A stretch of DNA of 54,971 bases from Micromonospora sp. MP36 (GTDB taxonomy: Bacteria > Actinomycetota > Actinomycetes > Mycobacteriales > Micromonosporaceae), in contig NZ_VSFA01000045.1 of the NCBI RefSeq assembly GCF_008119785.1, positions 1 to 54,971 on the forward strand. Reading direction: 5' to 3'. This document shows, piece by piece, positions 22,201 through 30,123 of this stretch. Positions within the stretch are counted from its first letter, which is position 1. Each line of letters begins with the position of its first letter. The notes beneath the pieces are model-generated. The model had not been told where the DNA came from. It saw nothing but the letters and a program-made list of their open reading frames with translations, and did not search any database. Both the position numbers and the translations under genes were made by a program.

Positions 22201-23046
22201 ATGGATGACGAGCTCGCGATCTCCGTACGGGGGCTGCGCAAGGCGTACGGCGACAACCTCGCGGTGGCGGGCGTGGACCTGGACGTCCACCGGGGCGAGG
22301 TGTTCGCCCTGCTCGGCCCGAACGGCGCCGGCAAGACCACTACCGTGGAGATCCTGGAGGGCTACCGGCAGCGCGACGCCGGCGAGGTACGGGTGCTCGG
22401 CGCCGACCCGGCCCACCCGGACCCGGGCTGGCGCTCGCGGGTCGGCATCGTGCTCCAGGGCACCGGCGAGTTCGACGAGCTGACCGTCGCCGAAGTGGTG
22501 CGGCACTTCTCCGGCTTCTACCCGGGTGCGGATGACCCGGACAAGGTCATCGAGCGGGTCGGGCTGGGCGCCAAGGCCAGGGCCCGTACGCACACCCTCT
22601 CCGGTGGGCAGAAGCGCCGGCTGGACGTGGCGCTGGGCATCATCGGTCGCCCCGAACTGCTCTTCCTGGACGAGCCCACCACCGGCTTCGACCCCGAGGC
22701 CCGACGCGAGTTCTGGGAGCTGATCCGGGACCTCGCCGCCGCCGGCACCACCATCCTGCTGACCACGCACTACCTGGACGAGGCCGAGGCCCTGGCGGAC
22801 CGGGTCGGCGTGATCGCCGCCGGCCGGGTGGTCGAGGTGGCCCCGCCGAACCGGCTCGGCAACCGGCAAGAGGCCCTGGCGACGGTCTCCTGGCGTACCC
22901 CGGAGGGAACGCCGGAGAGCGCGGCGACCGCGACGCCGACGGCGCTGGTCGCGGAGCTGGCCGCGCGCTTCGGCGGCGAGGTCCCCGGGCTCACGGTGAC
23001 CCGGCCGACCCTGGAAGACGTCTACCTGCGGATGATCGGACACTGA
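22201..23046 (+). CDS. ABC transporter ATP-binding protein (DrrA/CcmA type)
   Basis: A 281-residue ATPase of an ABC-2-type exporter. Walker A GPNGAGKTT, the Q-loop region GIVLQGTGEFDELTV, signature LSGGQKRRLDVALG, Walker B LLFLDEPTTGFDPEARREFW and the switch His in LLTTHYLDEAEAL are intact. The last 60 residues form the small C-terminal domain common in DrrA-like proteins. ATG 22201 gives the family start DELAISVRGLRKAYG; earlier in-frame ATGs at 22105 and 22138 would overlap the regulatory region of the divergent mutase gene. The stop overlaps the permease ATG (TGATG), so the two are coupled. Substrate unknown; drug or lipid export is usual. Confidence 0.92.
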   Translation: MDDELAISVRGLRKAYGDNLAVAGVDLDVHRGEVFALLGPNGAGKTTTVEILEGYRQRDAGEVRVLGADPAHPDPGWRSRVGIVLQGTGEFDELTVAEVVRHFSGFYPGADDPDKVIERVGLGAKARARTHTLSGGQKRRLDVALGIIGRPELLFLDEPTTGFDPEARREFWELIRDLAAAGTTILLTTHYLDEAEALADRVGVIAAGRVVEVAPPNRLGNRQEALATVSWRTPEGTPESAATATPTALVAELAARFGGEVPGLTVTRPTLEDVYLRMIGH

Positions 23047-23894
23047 TGACGACCACCACGAAGCCGGCCGCCCCGGTCGCCACCACCGCCGGAGGGCGTC
23101 GCCTCGGCGCCGGCGCCTTGGCGCTGCGGCAGGGCCGGCTGGAGATCACCCAGTTCCTGCGCAGCCGGGAGTCCGTCGTCTTCACCATGCTCTTCCCGGT
23201 GGTGATGATTGCGATCTTCGCGTCGATCTTCACCTGGGAGATCACGCCCGGGGTGCGGTTCACCCAGTACTTCGTCACCGGCATGATCGCGACCGGGCTG
23301 ATGACGGTGAGCTTCCAGAACCTCGGCATCTGGATTCCGATCGAGCGGGACCGGGGGGTGCTCAAGCGCTACCGGGGCACTCCGATGCCCAAATGGGTGT
23401 GGTTCGCCGGCAAGGTGATCATGGTGGTGGCGATCGGCGTCGCCGAGACCGCGCTGCTGCTCGCCGTCTCCGCCGTCTTCTTCGATCTGAACCTGCCCAG
23501 CACGGCGGGCAGGTGGCTCACCTTCGCCTGGGTCGCCGCGCTCGGCGTCACCGCCTGCACCCTGTGCGGCATCGCCATCTCCTCGCTGGCGCGCACCGCC
23601 CGCAGCGGCTCGGCGGTGGTCACCCCGGTGGCGCTGATCCTGCAGTTCATCTCCGGCGTGTTCTTCGTCTTCACCGGCCTGCCGGGCTGGATGCAGCAGG
23701 TTGCGGCGCTCTTCCCGCTCAAGTGGATGTGCCAGGGGCTGCGCGCCGTCTTCCTGCCGGACAGCTTCGGCGCCCAGGAGCCGGCCGGCTCGTTCGAGCT
23801 GGGCCGGGTCGCCCTGGTGCTGGCGCTGTGGTGCGTGATCGGCCTGGTCCTCTGCCTGACCACCTTCCGCTGGACCACCAAGCGCGACGGCTGA
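23046..23894 (+). CDS. ABC-2 type permease
   Basis: A 282-residue membrane permease of the ABC-2 superfamily, partner of the ATPase just upstream. After a Thr/Ala-rich cytosolic start (about 1-30) comes LRQGRLEITQFLRSRESVVFTMLFPVVMIAIFASIF, the usual elbow helix and first membrane span, followed by five further hydrophobic stretches. The cytoplasmic RDRGVLKRYRGTPMPKW is the conserved coupling-loop motif, and LFPLKWMCQGLRAVFLP lies before the last span. Two half-transporters of each kind would form the exporter. The gene is followed by a terminator shared with the convergent dehydrogenase. Confidence 0.9.
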   Translation: MTTTTKPAAPVATTAGGRRLGAGALALRQGRLEITQFLRSRESVVFTMLFPVVMIAIFASIFTWEITPGVRFTQYFVTGMIATGLMTVSFQNLGIWIPIERDRGVLKRYRGTPMPKWVWFAGKVIMVVAIGVAETALLLAVSAVFFDLNLPSTAGRWLTFAWVAALGVTACTLCGIAISSLARTARSGSAVVTPVALILQFISGVFFVFTGLPGWMQQVAALFPLKWMCQGLRAVFLPDSFGAQEPAGSFELGRVALVLALWCVIGLVLCLTTFRWTTKRDG

Positions 23895-23945
23895 GCCGGA
23901 GGAAGGGTCCTGCTGGGCGCCGCGCTCACCCCGCCCCGGACGGCG

Positions 23946-23980
23946 TGACGCCCCCGGCCGCCGCGCGGTCGGGGGCGTCA
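23946..23980. terminator. Bidirectional terminator between permease and hbd
   Basis: Perfect 11-bp arms TGACGCCCCCG (23946-23956) and CGGGGGCGTCA (23970-23980) around a 13-nt loop, located between two convergent genes. Confidence 0.75.
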
Positions 23981-23986
23981 GCAACC

Positions 23987-24835
23987 TCAGTACGCGTAGA
24001 AGCCCTGGCCGGTCTTGCGGCCCAGGTCGCCGGCGGTCGCCATGCGCTGGAGCAGCTCCGGCGGGAAGAACTTCTCGTCCGCGGTGTCGGTGTAGATGTT
24101 CTTGCTGGCGTTGAGCAGCACGTCCACCCCGGTCAGGTCGACCGTGGCCAGCGGGCCCATGGCGTGGCCGAAGCCCAGCTTGCAGGCGGTGTCCAGGTCC
24201 TCGGCCGAGATCACGCCGGACTCGACCAGCTTGACCGCCTCCATGGCGAGCGCACAGATCAGCCGGGTGGTGACGAAGCCGGCGATGTCCCGGTTGACCA
24301 CCACCACCGTCTTGCCCACCCCCTCGGCAAACGCCTTCGCGGTCGCCAGGGTCTCGTCGCTGGTCTTGTAGCCGCGGACCAGCTCGCAGAGCTTCATCAT
24401 CGGCACCGGCGAGAAGAAGTGGGTGCCCACGACCGACTCGGGACGCTCGGTGGCCGTGGCGATCTGGGTGACCGGGATGGCCGAGGTGTTGGTGGCCAGC
24501 ACGGCGTCCGCCTTGCAGATCTTGTCCAGCGCGCGGAACACCTCGTGCTTGATCTCGATCTTCTCGAAGACCGCCTCGACCACGATGTCCGCGTCGGCTG
24601 CCGCCTCCAGGTCGGTGGTCGGGGTGATCCGGGCCAGGGTGGCCTCGACCTCGGACGCCTCGATCTTCCCCTTCTCGGCGAACTTCTCCAGCGACTTCCG
24701 GATGCCGTCGACGCCCCGCTTGGTGGCCGCGTCGTCCAGGTCCCGCAGCGTCACCTGCCAGCCCGCCTGCGCCGCGACCTGGGCGATGCCCGAGCCCATC
24801 AGCCCGGCACCGACGACCGCGAGTCGACCCGCCAT
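23987..24835 (-). CDS. 3-hydroxybutyryl-CoA dehydrogenase
   Basis: A 282-residue single-module dehydrogenase. The NAD(P)-binding start is LAVVGAGLMGSGIAQVAAQAG, the catalytic region VGTHFFSPVPMMKLCELVRG, then the C-terminal helical domain KLGFGHAMGPLATVDLTGVDV and final DLGRKTGQGFYAY. It reduces acetoacetyl-CoA to 3-hydroxybutyryl-CoA or catalyses the reverse. It is the expected link between thiolase and crotonyl-CoA in the ethylmalonyl-CoA route; a crotonase for the dehydration is not in the window. ATG 24835 follows GGGAGAAGCAG. It is closest to Hbd/PaaH/FadB2 enzymes and is a paralogue of each half of the 596-residue protein. Confidence 0.93.
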   Translation of the reverse strand: MAGRLAVVGAGLMGSGIAQVAAQAGWQVTLRDLDDAATKRGVDGIRKSLEKFAEKGKIEASEVEATLARITPTTDLEAAADADIVVEAVFEKIEIKHEVFRALDKICKADAVLATNTSAIPVTQIATATERPESVVGTHFFSPVPMMKLCELVRGYKTSDETLATAKAFAEGVGKTVVVVNRDIAGFVTTRLICALAMEAVKLVESGVISAEDLDTACKLGFGHAMGPLATVDLTGVDVLLNASKNIYTDTADEKFFPPELLQRMATAGDLGRKTGQGFYAY

Positions 24836-24901
24836 CTGCTTCTCCCTCGCCTGATTGAGTGTCTGCCAGCACCCTAGTCGGCGAGCCTGAACGAGTGCTA
24901 A

Positions 24902-24927
24902 GGGCTGTCTCGGCCGAGCGAGAGCCC
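24902..24927 (-). terminator. Possible terminator after murA
   Basis: GGGCT and an inner CTCG pair with CGAG and AGCCC across 24902-24927, an imperfect stem directly after the murA stop on the minus strand. Confidence 0.35.
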
Positions 24928-24929
24928 CC

Positions 24930-26267
24930 TCAGATGGCGAGATCCGGCTCCTCGGGCGCGGTGCCGCGTTCCACCTCCACGCCGAGCGCCCGCAGGTCGG
25001 CGACGAAGTCGGGGTAGCCGCGGTCGACGTGGTGCACGTGGGAGACCTCGGTGACGCCGTCGGCGCAGAGCCCGGCGATGATCAGGCCGGCGCCGGCCCG
25101 GATGTCCGTGGCGCGGACCGGGGCGCCGGAGAGCCGCTCCCGACCGCAGACGAGGGCGTGGTGGCCGTCCGTCTTGATGTCCGCGCCGAGCCGCATCATC
25201 TCGTTGGCGAACATGAACCGGCCGTCGAAGATGTTCTCGGTGATCAGGGACGCCCCGTCGCTCACCGCGGCCAGCCCGATCGCCATGGGCAGCAGGTCGG
25301 TGGCGAACCCCGGGTACGGCAGGGTCACCACGTCGACGGCCGCGGGGCGGTCGTCGACGCGTACCCGGAAGGCGTCGGCCCGGGTCTCCACCAGGCCGCC
25401 GGCCGAGACCAGCTTGTCCAGCGCGACCTCCAGGAACGCCGGGTCGACGCCGGTCACGGTGACGTCCCCGCGGGTCATCGCGGCGGCGAACGCCCAGGTG
25501 CCGGCGACGATCCGGTCGCCCACGGTGGCGTGCCGCACCGGGCGCAGCTCGGGCACCCCGACGATGCGCAGGGTCGAGCTGCCGGCCCCCTCGATCCGGG
25601 CGCCCATGTGGTTCAGCATGGTGCAGATGTCGACGATCTCCGGCTCCCGGGCGGCGTTGTCGATCGTCGTGGTGCCCTCGGCCAGCACCGCCGCCATCAC
25701 CAGGTTCTCCGTGGCGCCGACACTCGGGAAGTCCAGCACGATGTCCGCGCCGTGCAGACCGTCCGGGGCTTCGGCGATGACGAAGCCGTGCTCGCCGGAG
25801 ATTTCGGCGCCCATCCGGGTCAGGCCGGAGATGTGCATGTCCAGGCCGCGCGACCCGATGGCGTCGCCACCGGGGTGGGCCACCCGCACGTACCCCCGGC
25901 GGGCCAGCAGCGGGCCGAGCACGCAGATCGACGCGCGCAGCCGGCGGACCAGGTCGTAGTCGGCCTCCGCGCCGGGCTGCTCCGGTACGTCGATGACGAC
26001 CGACCGGGAGCGCTCCACCCCGCCCCGGGCCACCATCGGGTCGACCGGGTCGTCGGCGGCGAACCGGACGCCGCAGCCCAGCCGGCGCAGCACCTCGCCC
26101 ATGATGGCGATGTCGGTGATCCGGGGGACGTTCGTGATCACGCTGCGTCCCGGGGCGAGCAGCGCGGCCGCCATCAGCTTCAGCGCTGAATTCTTCGCCC
26201 CGACCACGTGCACCGTGCCGGCCAGCCGGGCCTCACCGAGCACCCGGATGACGTCGACGTCGTTGAC
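24930..26267 (-). CDS. murA: UDP-N-acetylglucosamine 1-carboxyvinyltransferase (MurA), Cys-to-Asp type
   Basis: A 445-residue EPSP-synthase-fold enzyme that transfers enolpyruvate from PEP to UDP-GlcNAc, the first committed step of peptidoglycan synthesis. VVGAKNSALKLMAAALL holds the substrate-binding Lys25-Asn26. The catalytic loop reads AHPGGDAIGSRGLDMHI: residue 135 is Asp where E. coli MurA has Cys115. This is the change that makes Mycobacterium and some other MurAs insensitive to fosfomycin. I chose GTG 26267 because GGTGATC lies 5 nt upstream and it leaves 100 bp for divergent promoters; ATG 26369 would add 34 unconserved residues and overlap the start codon of the adenosyltransferase. 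EPSP synthase is excluded by the MurA-specific motifs. Confidence 0.92.
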   Translation of the reverse strand, partial: VNDVDVIRVLGEARLAGTVHVVGAKNSALKLMAAALLAPGRSVITNVPRITDIAIMGEVLRRLGCGVRFAADDPVDPMVARGGVERSRSVVIDVPEQPGAEADYDLVRRLRASICVLGPLLARRGYVRVAHPGGDAIGSRGLDMHISGLTRMGAEISGEHGFVIAEAPDGLHGADIVLDFPSVGATENLVMAAVLAEGTTTIDNAAREPEIVDICTMLNHMGARIEGAGSSTLRIVGVPELRPVRHATVGDRIVAGTWAFAAAMTRGDVTVTGVDPAFLEVALDKLVSAGGLVETRADAFRVRVDDRPAAVDVVTLPYPGFATDLLPMAIGLAAVSDGASLITENIFDGRFMFANEMMRLGADIKTDGHHALVCGRERLSGAPVRATDIRAGAGLIIAGLCADGVTEVSHVHHVDRGYPDFVADLRALGVEVERGTAPEEPDLAI

Positions 26268-26367
26268 CGCCGGATCACCCGCGTCGCCCGGACCGACCCC
26301 GGCCGGCCAACCGGTCTGGGCCGGCCGGGCCGGGATGGTCAGGTCCGGAATCCGTAGGCTGTGCGTC

Positions 26368-26940
26368 ATGGCCGTCCACCTCACGCGCATCTACACCAAG
26401 GCCGGCGACGCCGGCATGACCAGGCTGAGCAACAACGAGCAGGTGCCGAAGACCGATCCGCGGATCGCCGCGTACGCGGACGTGGACGAGTGCAACGCCG
26501 CGATCGGCGTCGCGCTCGCCCTCGGGCAGCTCGATGACGAGCTGCGGGCGGTCCTCGGGTCGATCCAGAACGACATGTTCGACGTCGGGGCGGACCTGTC
26601 GATCCCGGTGGAGCCGGATCCGGCGTACCCGCCGCTACGGGTCACGGAGGAGTACGTCAAGCGCCTCGAGGGCTGGTGCGACGAGTACAACGGGCGCCTG
26701 AGCAAGCTCGACTCCTTCATCCTCCCCGGTGGCACCGCTGGTGCGGCGCTGCTGCACGTGGCACGGACGATCGCTCGGCGCGCCGAGCGGGCGGCGTGGG
26801 CCCTGATCGCGCACGATCCGGAGCGGACCAGCACCCTCCCGGCAAAGTATCTCAACCGGCTCTCCGATCTGCTCTTTATCTTGGCAAGAACGGCAAATCC
26901 GGACGGCGATGTGCTATGGGTGCCGGGCGGTAAGCGCTGA
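26368..26940 (+). CDS. Cob(I)yrinic acid a,c-diamide adenosyltransferase, PduO type
   Basis: A 190-residue PduO/MMAB-family ATP:cob(I)alamin adenosyltransferase that makes adenosylcobalamin, the cofactor of the mutase at 20042-22048. The ATP-binding N-terminus HLTRIYTKAGDAGMTRL, then DPRIAAYADVDECNAAIG, the Arg-rich ARTIARRAERAAWAL and the end YLNRLSDLLFILAR are all present. ATG 26368 lies 7 nt after TAGGCT and lacks a Shine-Dalgarno, so it is probably leaderless. It is divergent from murA. The stop TGA overlaps a CTG that appears to start the next gene. No cobalamin riboswitch is visible upstream. Confidence 0.95.
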   Translation: MAVHLTRIYTKAGDAGMTRLSNNEQVPKTDPRIAAYADVDECNAAIGVALALGQLDDELRAVLGSIQNDMFDVGADLSIPVEPDPAYPPLRVTEEYVKRLEGWCDEYNGRLSKLDSFILPGGTAGAALLHVARTIARRAERAAWALIAHDPERTSTLPAKYLNRLSDLLFILARTANPDGDVLWVPGGKR

Positions 26941-27335
26941 CCGCCGGGGCCCTGCACCACGTGGAGGTCTGGATACCCGACCTCGCCGCCGCCAGACACA
27001 GTTGGGGCTGGCTCCTCGGCGAGTTGGGCTGGACGCCGTACCAGGACTGGCCGGCCGGCCGGTCTTGGCGGCTCGGCCCCACCTACCTGGTGGTCGAGGA
27101 GTCCCCCGCTCTCTCCGGCCGGGTGCACGACCGGCTCGCGCCGGGCCTCAACCACCTGGCCTTCCACGCCGGCCCGCCGGCCGCGGTGGACCGGCTGGTC
27201 GCGGCCGCCCCCGGCCACGGGTGGGAACTGCTCTTCCCGGACCGCCACCCGCACGCCGGCGGCCCCGGGACATACGCCGCATACCTCGCGGACGGGCAGG
27301 GCTACGAGGTGGAACTGGTCGCCGCACTCGACTGA
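26937..27335 (+). CDS. VOC (glyoxalase/bleomycin-resistance fold) protein, probable CTG start
   Basis: A VOC-superfamily protein of unknown substrate. The reading frame opens after a TAA at 26931-26933 and has no ATG, GTG or TTG before GTG 26961. Starting at 26961 would drop LHH, and so remove the first-strand His that normally binds metal in LHHVEVWIPDL. A CTG at 26937 overlaps the previous stop as CTGA, exactly like the coupled ATGA/GTGA pairs elsewhere in the window, and yields MTAGALHHVEVW and 132 residues. I therefore prefer CTG 26937; GTG 26961 (124 residues) is the conservative alternative. The rest, WLLGELGWTPYQDWPAGRSWRLGPTYLVVEE and GLNHLAFHAG, is well conserved in actinobacterial relatives. 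Confidence 0.75.
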   Translation: MTAGALHHVEVWIPDLAAARHSWGWLLGELGWTPYQDWPAGRSWRLGPTYLVVEESPALSGRVHDRLAPGLNHLAFHAGPPAAVDRLVAAAPGHGWELLFPDRHPHAGGPGTYAAYLADGQGYEVELVAALD

Positions 27336-27357
27336 GCGGTCACCCCAGCCCGACGTT

Positions 27358-28083
27358 TCAGCACACGGCACCCCGGCGGGCCGGGGCGTGCTGGCCGGCG
27401 CCGGGCCGGCGGGACCCACCCCGCCGGCCACTCGACCGGCCGCGCACCCGGGCCGGTCCCGGACAGGCCCGCGCGGCCGGGCGGCGCGCCCGCCGTACCC
27501 GGAACCGGTGGCCGCCGACGGCGGCGGTGACCGCCGCGACGACCAGCACCCCCGCGGCGGCCGGAAGCGCCGTCCGCGCCGCACCGATGGCCCAGCCGAG
27601 CAGCACCGTCCCCGGCACCCAGACCGCCACCGCCAGCCCGTCGAAGAGCACGAACCGGCGGTACGGCAGCCCGGCCGCCCCGGCCACCCGGGGCACCAAC
27701 GTGCGGACGAACGCGGTCCACCGGCCCAGCAGCACCGCCGGCCCACCGCGCGCCGCGACCAGCGTCTCGGCACGCTGCCAGCGGTGCTCCCCCACCCGGC
27801 GGCCCAGCCGGCCACGCCGGAGCCGGGGCCCGAGCAGCCGCCCCTCCAGGTAGCCGAGCTGGTCCCCGGCGAACGCGGCGAGCGTGGTGACGGCGAGCGC
27901 GAGGCCCAGGTCGAGCCGGCCGTCCCGGGCCAGCAGGCCGACCGTCAGCATGGTGGTGGCGGCCGGCAGCACCACGCCGACCAGCAGGCCCACCTCGGCG
28001 ACGAGCACCGCCGCGGCGGCCAGCAGGACGTAACCCGGCGGCAGGTGGTCGAACCGGTCCAGCAGGGAATCCAGGAAGGTCAC
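27358..28083 (-). CDS. DedA family membrane protein
   Basis: A 241-residue DedA-superfamily protein, members of which are lipid flippases (undecaprenyl-phosphate or phospholipid) in the cytoplasmic membrane. The core PAATTMLTVGLLA, TTLAAFAGDQLGYLEGRLLG and LLGRWTAFVRTLVPRVAGAAGLPYRRFVLFDGLAVAVW shows the re-entrant loop and the conserved Arg-rich segment FVRTLVPRVAG. The last 45 residues are Arg/Pro/Gly-rich, cytosolic and not conserved. GTG 28083 lies 7 nt after CAGGCT. A 15-bp word at 28141-28155, 58 bp upstream, is repeated in front of the neighbouring two-component operon. Confidence 0.88.
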   Translation of the reverse strand: MTFLDSLLDRFDHLPPGYVLLAAAAVLVAEVGLLVGVVLPAATTMLTVGLLARDGRLDLGLALAVTTLAAFAGDQLGYLEGRLLGPRLRRGRLGRRVGEHRWQRAETLVAARGGPAVLLGRWTAFVRTLVPRVAGAAGLPYRRFVLFDGLAVAVWVPGTVLLGWAIGAARTALPAAAGVLVVAAVTAAVGGHRFRVRRARRPAARACPGPARVRGRSSGRRGGSRRPGAGQHAPARRGAVC

Positions 28084-28140
28084 GTCACCCAGCCTGCCGC
28101 GCCGGGGCGACGCCGCCCTCCTCCCGCCGGCCCGCCCGGG

Positions 28141-28155
28141 TCCTCCAGGTGGCCG
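28141..28155 (-). repeat. 15-bp direct repeat, copy 1 (upstream of dedA)
   Basis: TCCTCCAGGTGGCCG occurs here and identically at 30124-30138. Both lie in intergenic DNA on either side of the two-component operon, in the same orientation relative to dedA and to the kinase gene. It may be the response regulator binding site. Confidence 0.6.
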
Positions 28156-28164
28156 CCGACCCCC

Positions 28165-28863
28165 TTAGGGTTCCCCCGCACCCGGCACGGGGTTGAAGTC
28201 GTCGTCGACCAGGCCGAGCCGGTGCGCCAGCACCGCCGCCTGCACCCGATTGCGCAGCTCCAGCTTCTCCATGGCCGCCGACACGTGCGTCTTCACGGTG
28301 GTCACCCCGAGGTGCAGCCGCACGCCGATCTCCGCGTTCGACAGCCCGGCGCCGACCAGCGCCAGCACCTCCCGCTCCCGGGTGCTGAGCAGCCGCAGGT
28401 CCGCCGCGCGCGCGTCCGGGTGCGGCCGCTGCTCCCGGTCGTGGGCGGCGAGCGCCCGGCGCAGTACGCGGGCCAGCACCGGCGGCGCCAGCAGGGTCTC
28501 CCCCCGCGCCGCCCGGCTCACCGAGTCGATCAGCTCCTCCGGGGCCCCGTCCTTTACCAGGTAGCCGATCGCGCCCGCGCCGAGCGCGCCGTACACGTTG
28601 ACGTCGTCGGCGAAGGTGGTCAGCACCAGCACCCGGGCGGCCGGCTGCCGGTCCAGGATCCGCCGGGTCGCCTCGATGCCGTCCATCCGGGGCATCCGCA
28701 GATCCATGAGGATCACATCCGGCCGCAGCCGCTCGGCGAGGCGCACCGCGTCGTGGCCGTTCCCCGCCTCGCCCACCACCTCGAAACCACCGGCCGTCCG
28801 CAGCAGCAGACCCACCCCGGCCCGGACCAGCGTCTGGTCATCGACCACGAGCACCCTGATCAT
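28165..28863 (-). CDS. NarL/LuxR-family response regulator
   Basis: A 232-residue response regulator. The receiver domain (1-about 120) has MIRVLVVDDQTLVRAG, the phosphoacceptor Asp in DVILMDLRMPRMDG, Thr in VLVLTTFADD and Lys in YLVKDGAPEEL. The C-terminal LuxR helix-turn-helix is LSTREREVLALVGAGLSNAEIGVRLHLGVTTVKTHVSAAMEKL (about 160-210). ATG 28863 overlaps the kinase stop (ATGA), so it is coupled to and phosphorylated by that kinase. Likely targets are its own operon and dedA, both of which carry the repeated 15-bp word. Confidence 0.94.
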   Translation of the reverse strand: MIRVLVVDDQTLVRAGVGLLLRTAGGFEVVGEAGNGHDAVRLAERLRPDVILMDLRMPRMDGIEATRRILDRQPAARVLVLTTFADDVNVYGALGAGAIGYLVKDGAPEELIDSVSRAARGETLLAPPVLARVLRRALAAHDREQRPHPDARAADLRLLSTREREVLALVGAGLSNAEIGVRLHLGVTTVKTHVSAAMEKLELRNRVQAAVLAHRLGLVDDDFNPVPGAGEP

Positions 28864-30077
28864 CTGTTCTCCCTGACCGGCAGCCGTGCCTGCACCCGCC
28901 AGCCGCCGCCCTCCGTGCCCGTCGCGGTGAGCGTGCCACCGAGCAGGCCCACCCGCTCCCGCATCCCGCTCAGCCCGTAGCCGGACGCGGGCAGCGCGGG
29001 ACGCCCCGGCCGGCCACGCTCCGGCTCGGCGAGCTGCTGCCGGACCGGCCCGCTGTCCAGCACCTCCAGCAGCAGCGCGCCGTCGACCCCCTGGACGTCC
29101 ACCGAGGCGATCGCCCCGGGTCCGGCGTGCTTGAGGGTGTTGGTCAGCGCCTCCTGCACCACCCGCGCGGCCGTCGTACCCACCACCAGCGGCACCCAGG
29201 CCAGCGCGGGCGACACGCTCACCTGGACCGCCACACCCGCCTCGCGGACCCGTCGGGCGGCGTCCCGGATCACCTGCTCCGGCTCCACCTGCGGGTCGGT
29301 CGGCTCGACCGCCTCCGGGTCCCGGAGCACCTCCAGCAACTCCCGCAGTTCGTCCAGCACCTGCCCGGCCGTGTCCCGCAGCTCGCCGAGGGCGGACACC
29401 GCCTCGTCGGTGCGGCCGGTGTGCTGCACGGCGTACCGGGCCGCGCCGGCGCGCAGGGCGATCGCCGCGATGTGGTGGGCCACGATGTCGTGCAGGTCCC
29501 GGGCGACACCCGCCCGCTCGGCGAGGCGGGCCGCCCGGGTCTCCGCCGCGCGGCGCTCCTCCACCTCCCGGGCGCGCTCCTCGGCCGCCGCCGCGGCCTG
29601 CCGCACCCCGCGCAGATACCGGCCGAACGCCACCGGCGCGGCGACCACCCCGGCCAGCAGGACCAGACGGATCACCCCGGTGCCGCCGGAGAGGACGCCC
29701 GCGTCGCGCTGCAGGGCGTCGCCCAGCGTCGCCCCGAGGTAGAGGGCATACCCCGCCACCGTCGCCGACCGGCCGCACCGGTATGCGACGTAGCCCAGCG
29801 CGACCGCCCCGGCTAGCTGCGGGATGCCGCCACCGGCCAGCGTCACCGCGCCGCCGACGACCATCAGCGCCGACTCCGCGAGCAGCACCGGCCAGGGCCA
29901 CCGCCGTACGGCCACCAGGGCCAGCCCGGCGAGGACCGCGAAGACCTCCGCCCACTCCTCGCGGGCCACCCCCGGCCGGGCCATCCGGGTGGTCGCCAGG
30001 CCCAGTCCGGCCGTGGCCAGCCCGAGCAGCACCTCCCGCCACCAGCCGCGCCACCCATCCGTCACCTGGCCAACCAT
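28860..30077 (-). CDS. Sensor histidine kinase (HisKA_3)
   Basis: A histidine kinase of the NarL-partner type, about 405 residues from ATG 30077. Five or so membrane helices (about 15-150) form a sensor without a large outer domain. A coiled-coil linker rich in Glu/Arg leads to the dimerisation site ARDLHDIVAHHIAAI with the phosphoacceptor His, and the HATPase domain has the N box VVQEALTNTLKHAG and G box SGYGLSGMRERV. It resembles the DesK/LiaS group that senses membrane or envelope state. ATG 30110 is an alternative start 11 residues upstream. Its stop overlaps the regulator ATG. The 15-bp repeat copy 2 lies 47 bp upstream. Confidence 0.92.
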   Translation of the reverse strand: MVGQVTDGWRGWWREVLLGLATAGLGLATTRMARPGVAREEWAEVFAVLAGLALVAVRRWPWPVLLAESALMVVGGAVTLAGGGIPQLAGAVALGYVAYRCGRSATVAGYALYLGATLGDALQRDAGVLSGGTGVIRLVLLAGVVAAPVAFGRYLRGVRQAAAAAEERAREVEERRAAETRAARLAERAGVARDLHDIVAHHIAAIALRAGAARYAVQHTGRTDEAVSALGELRDTAGQVLDELRELLEVLRDPEAVEPTDPQVEPEQVIRDAARRVREAGVAVQVSVSPALAWVPLVVGTTAARVVQEALTNTLKHAGPGAIASVDVQGVDGALLLEVLDSGPVRQQLAEPERGRPGRPALPASGYGLSGMRERVGLLGGTLTATGTEGGGWRVQARLPVRENR

Positions 30078-30123
30078 ACGGACGACCGGCGCCGCCGACG
30101 GCCCTCCCATCGGCCGCCGTGCC

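Noticed and set aside
24893..24901. GAGTGCTAA, identical to one half of the CIRCE element bound by HrcA.
   Set aside because: The matching TTAGCACTC half is not found at the 9-bp distance, and the neighbouring genes are not heat-shock genes.
26268..26367. Cobalamin riboswitch upstream of the adenosyltransferase.
   Set aside because: The B12-box and the needed length are missing, and a -10 box 7 nt before the ATG leaves no leader.
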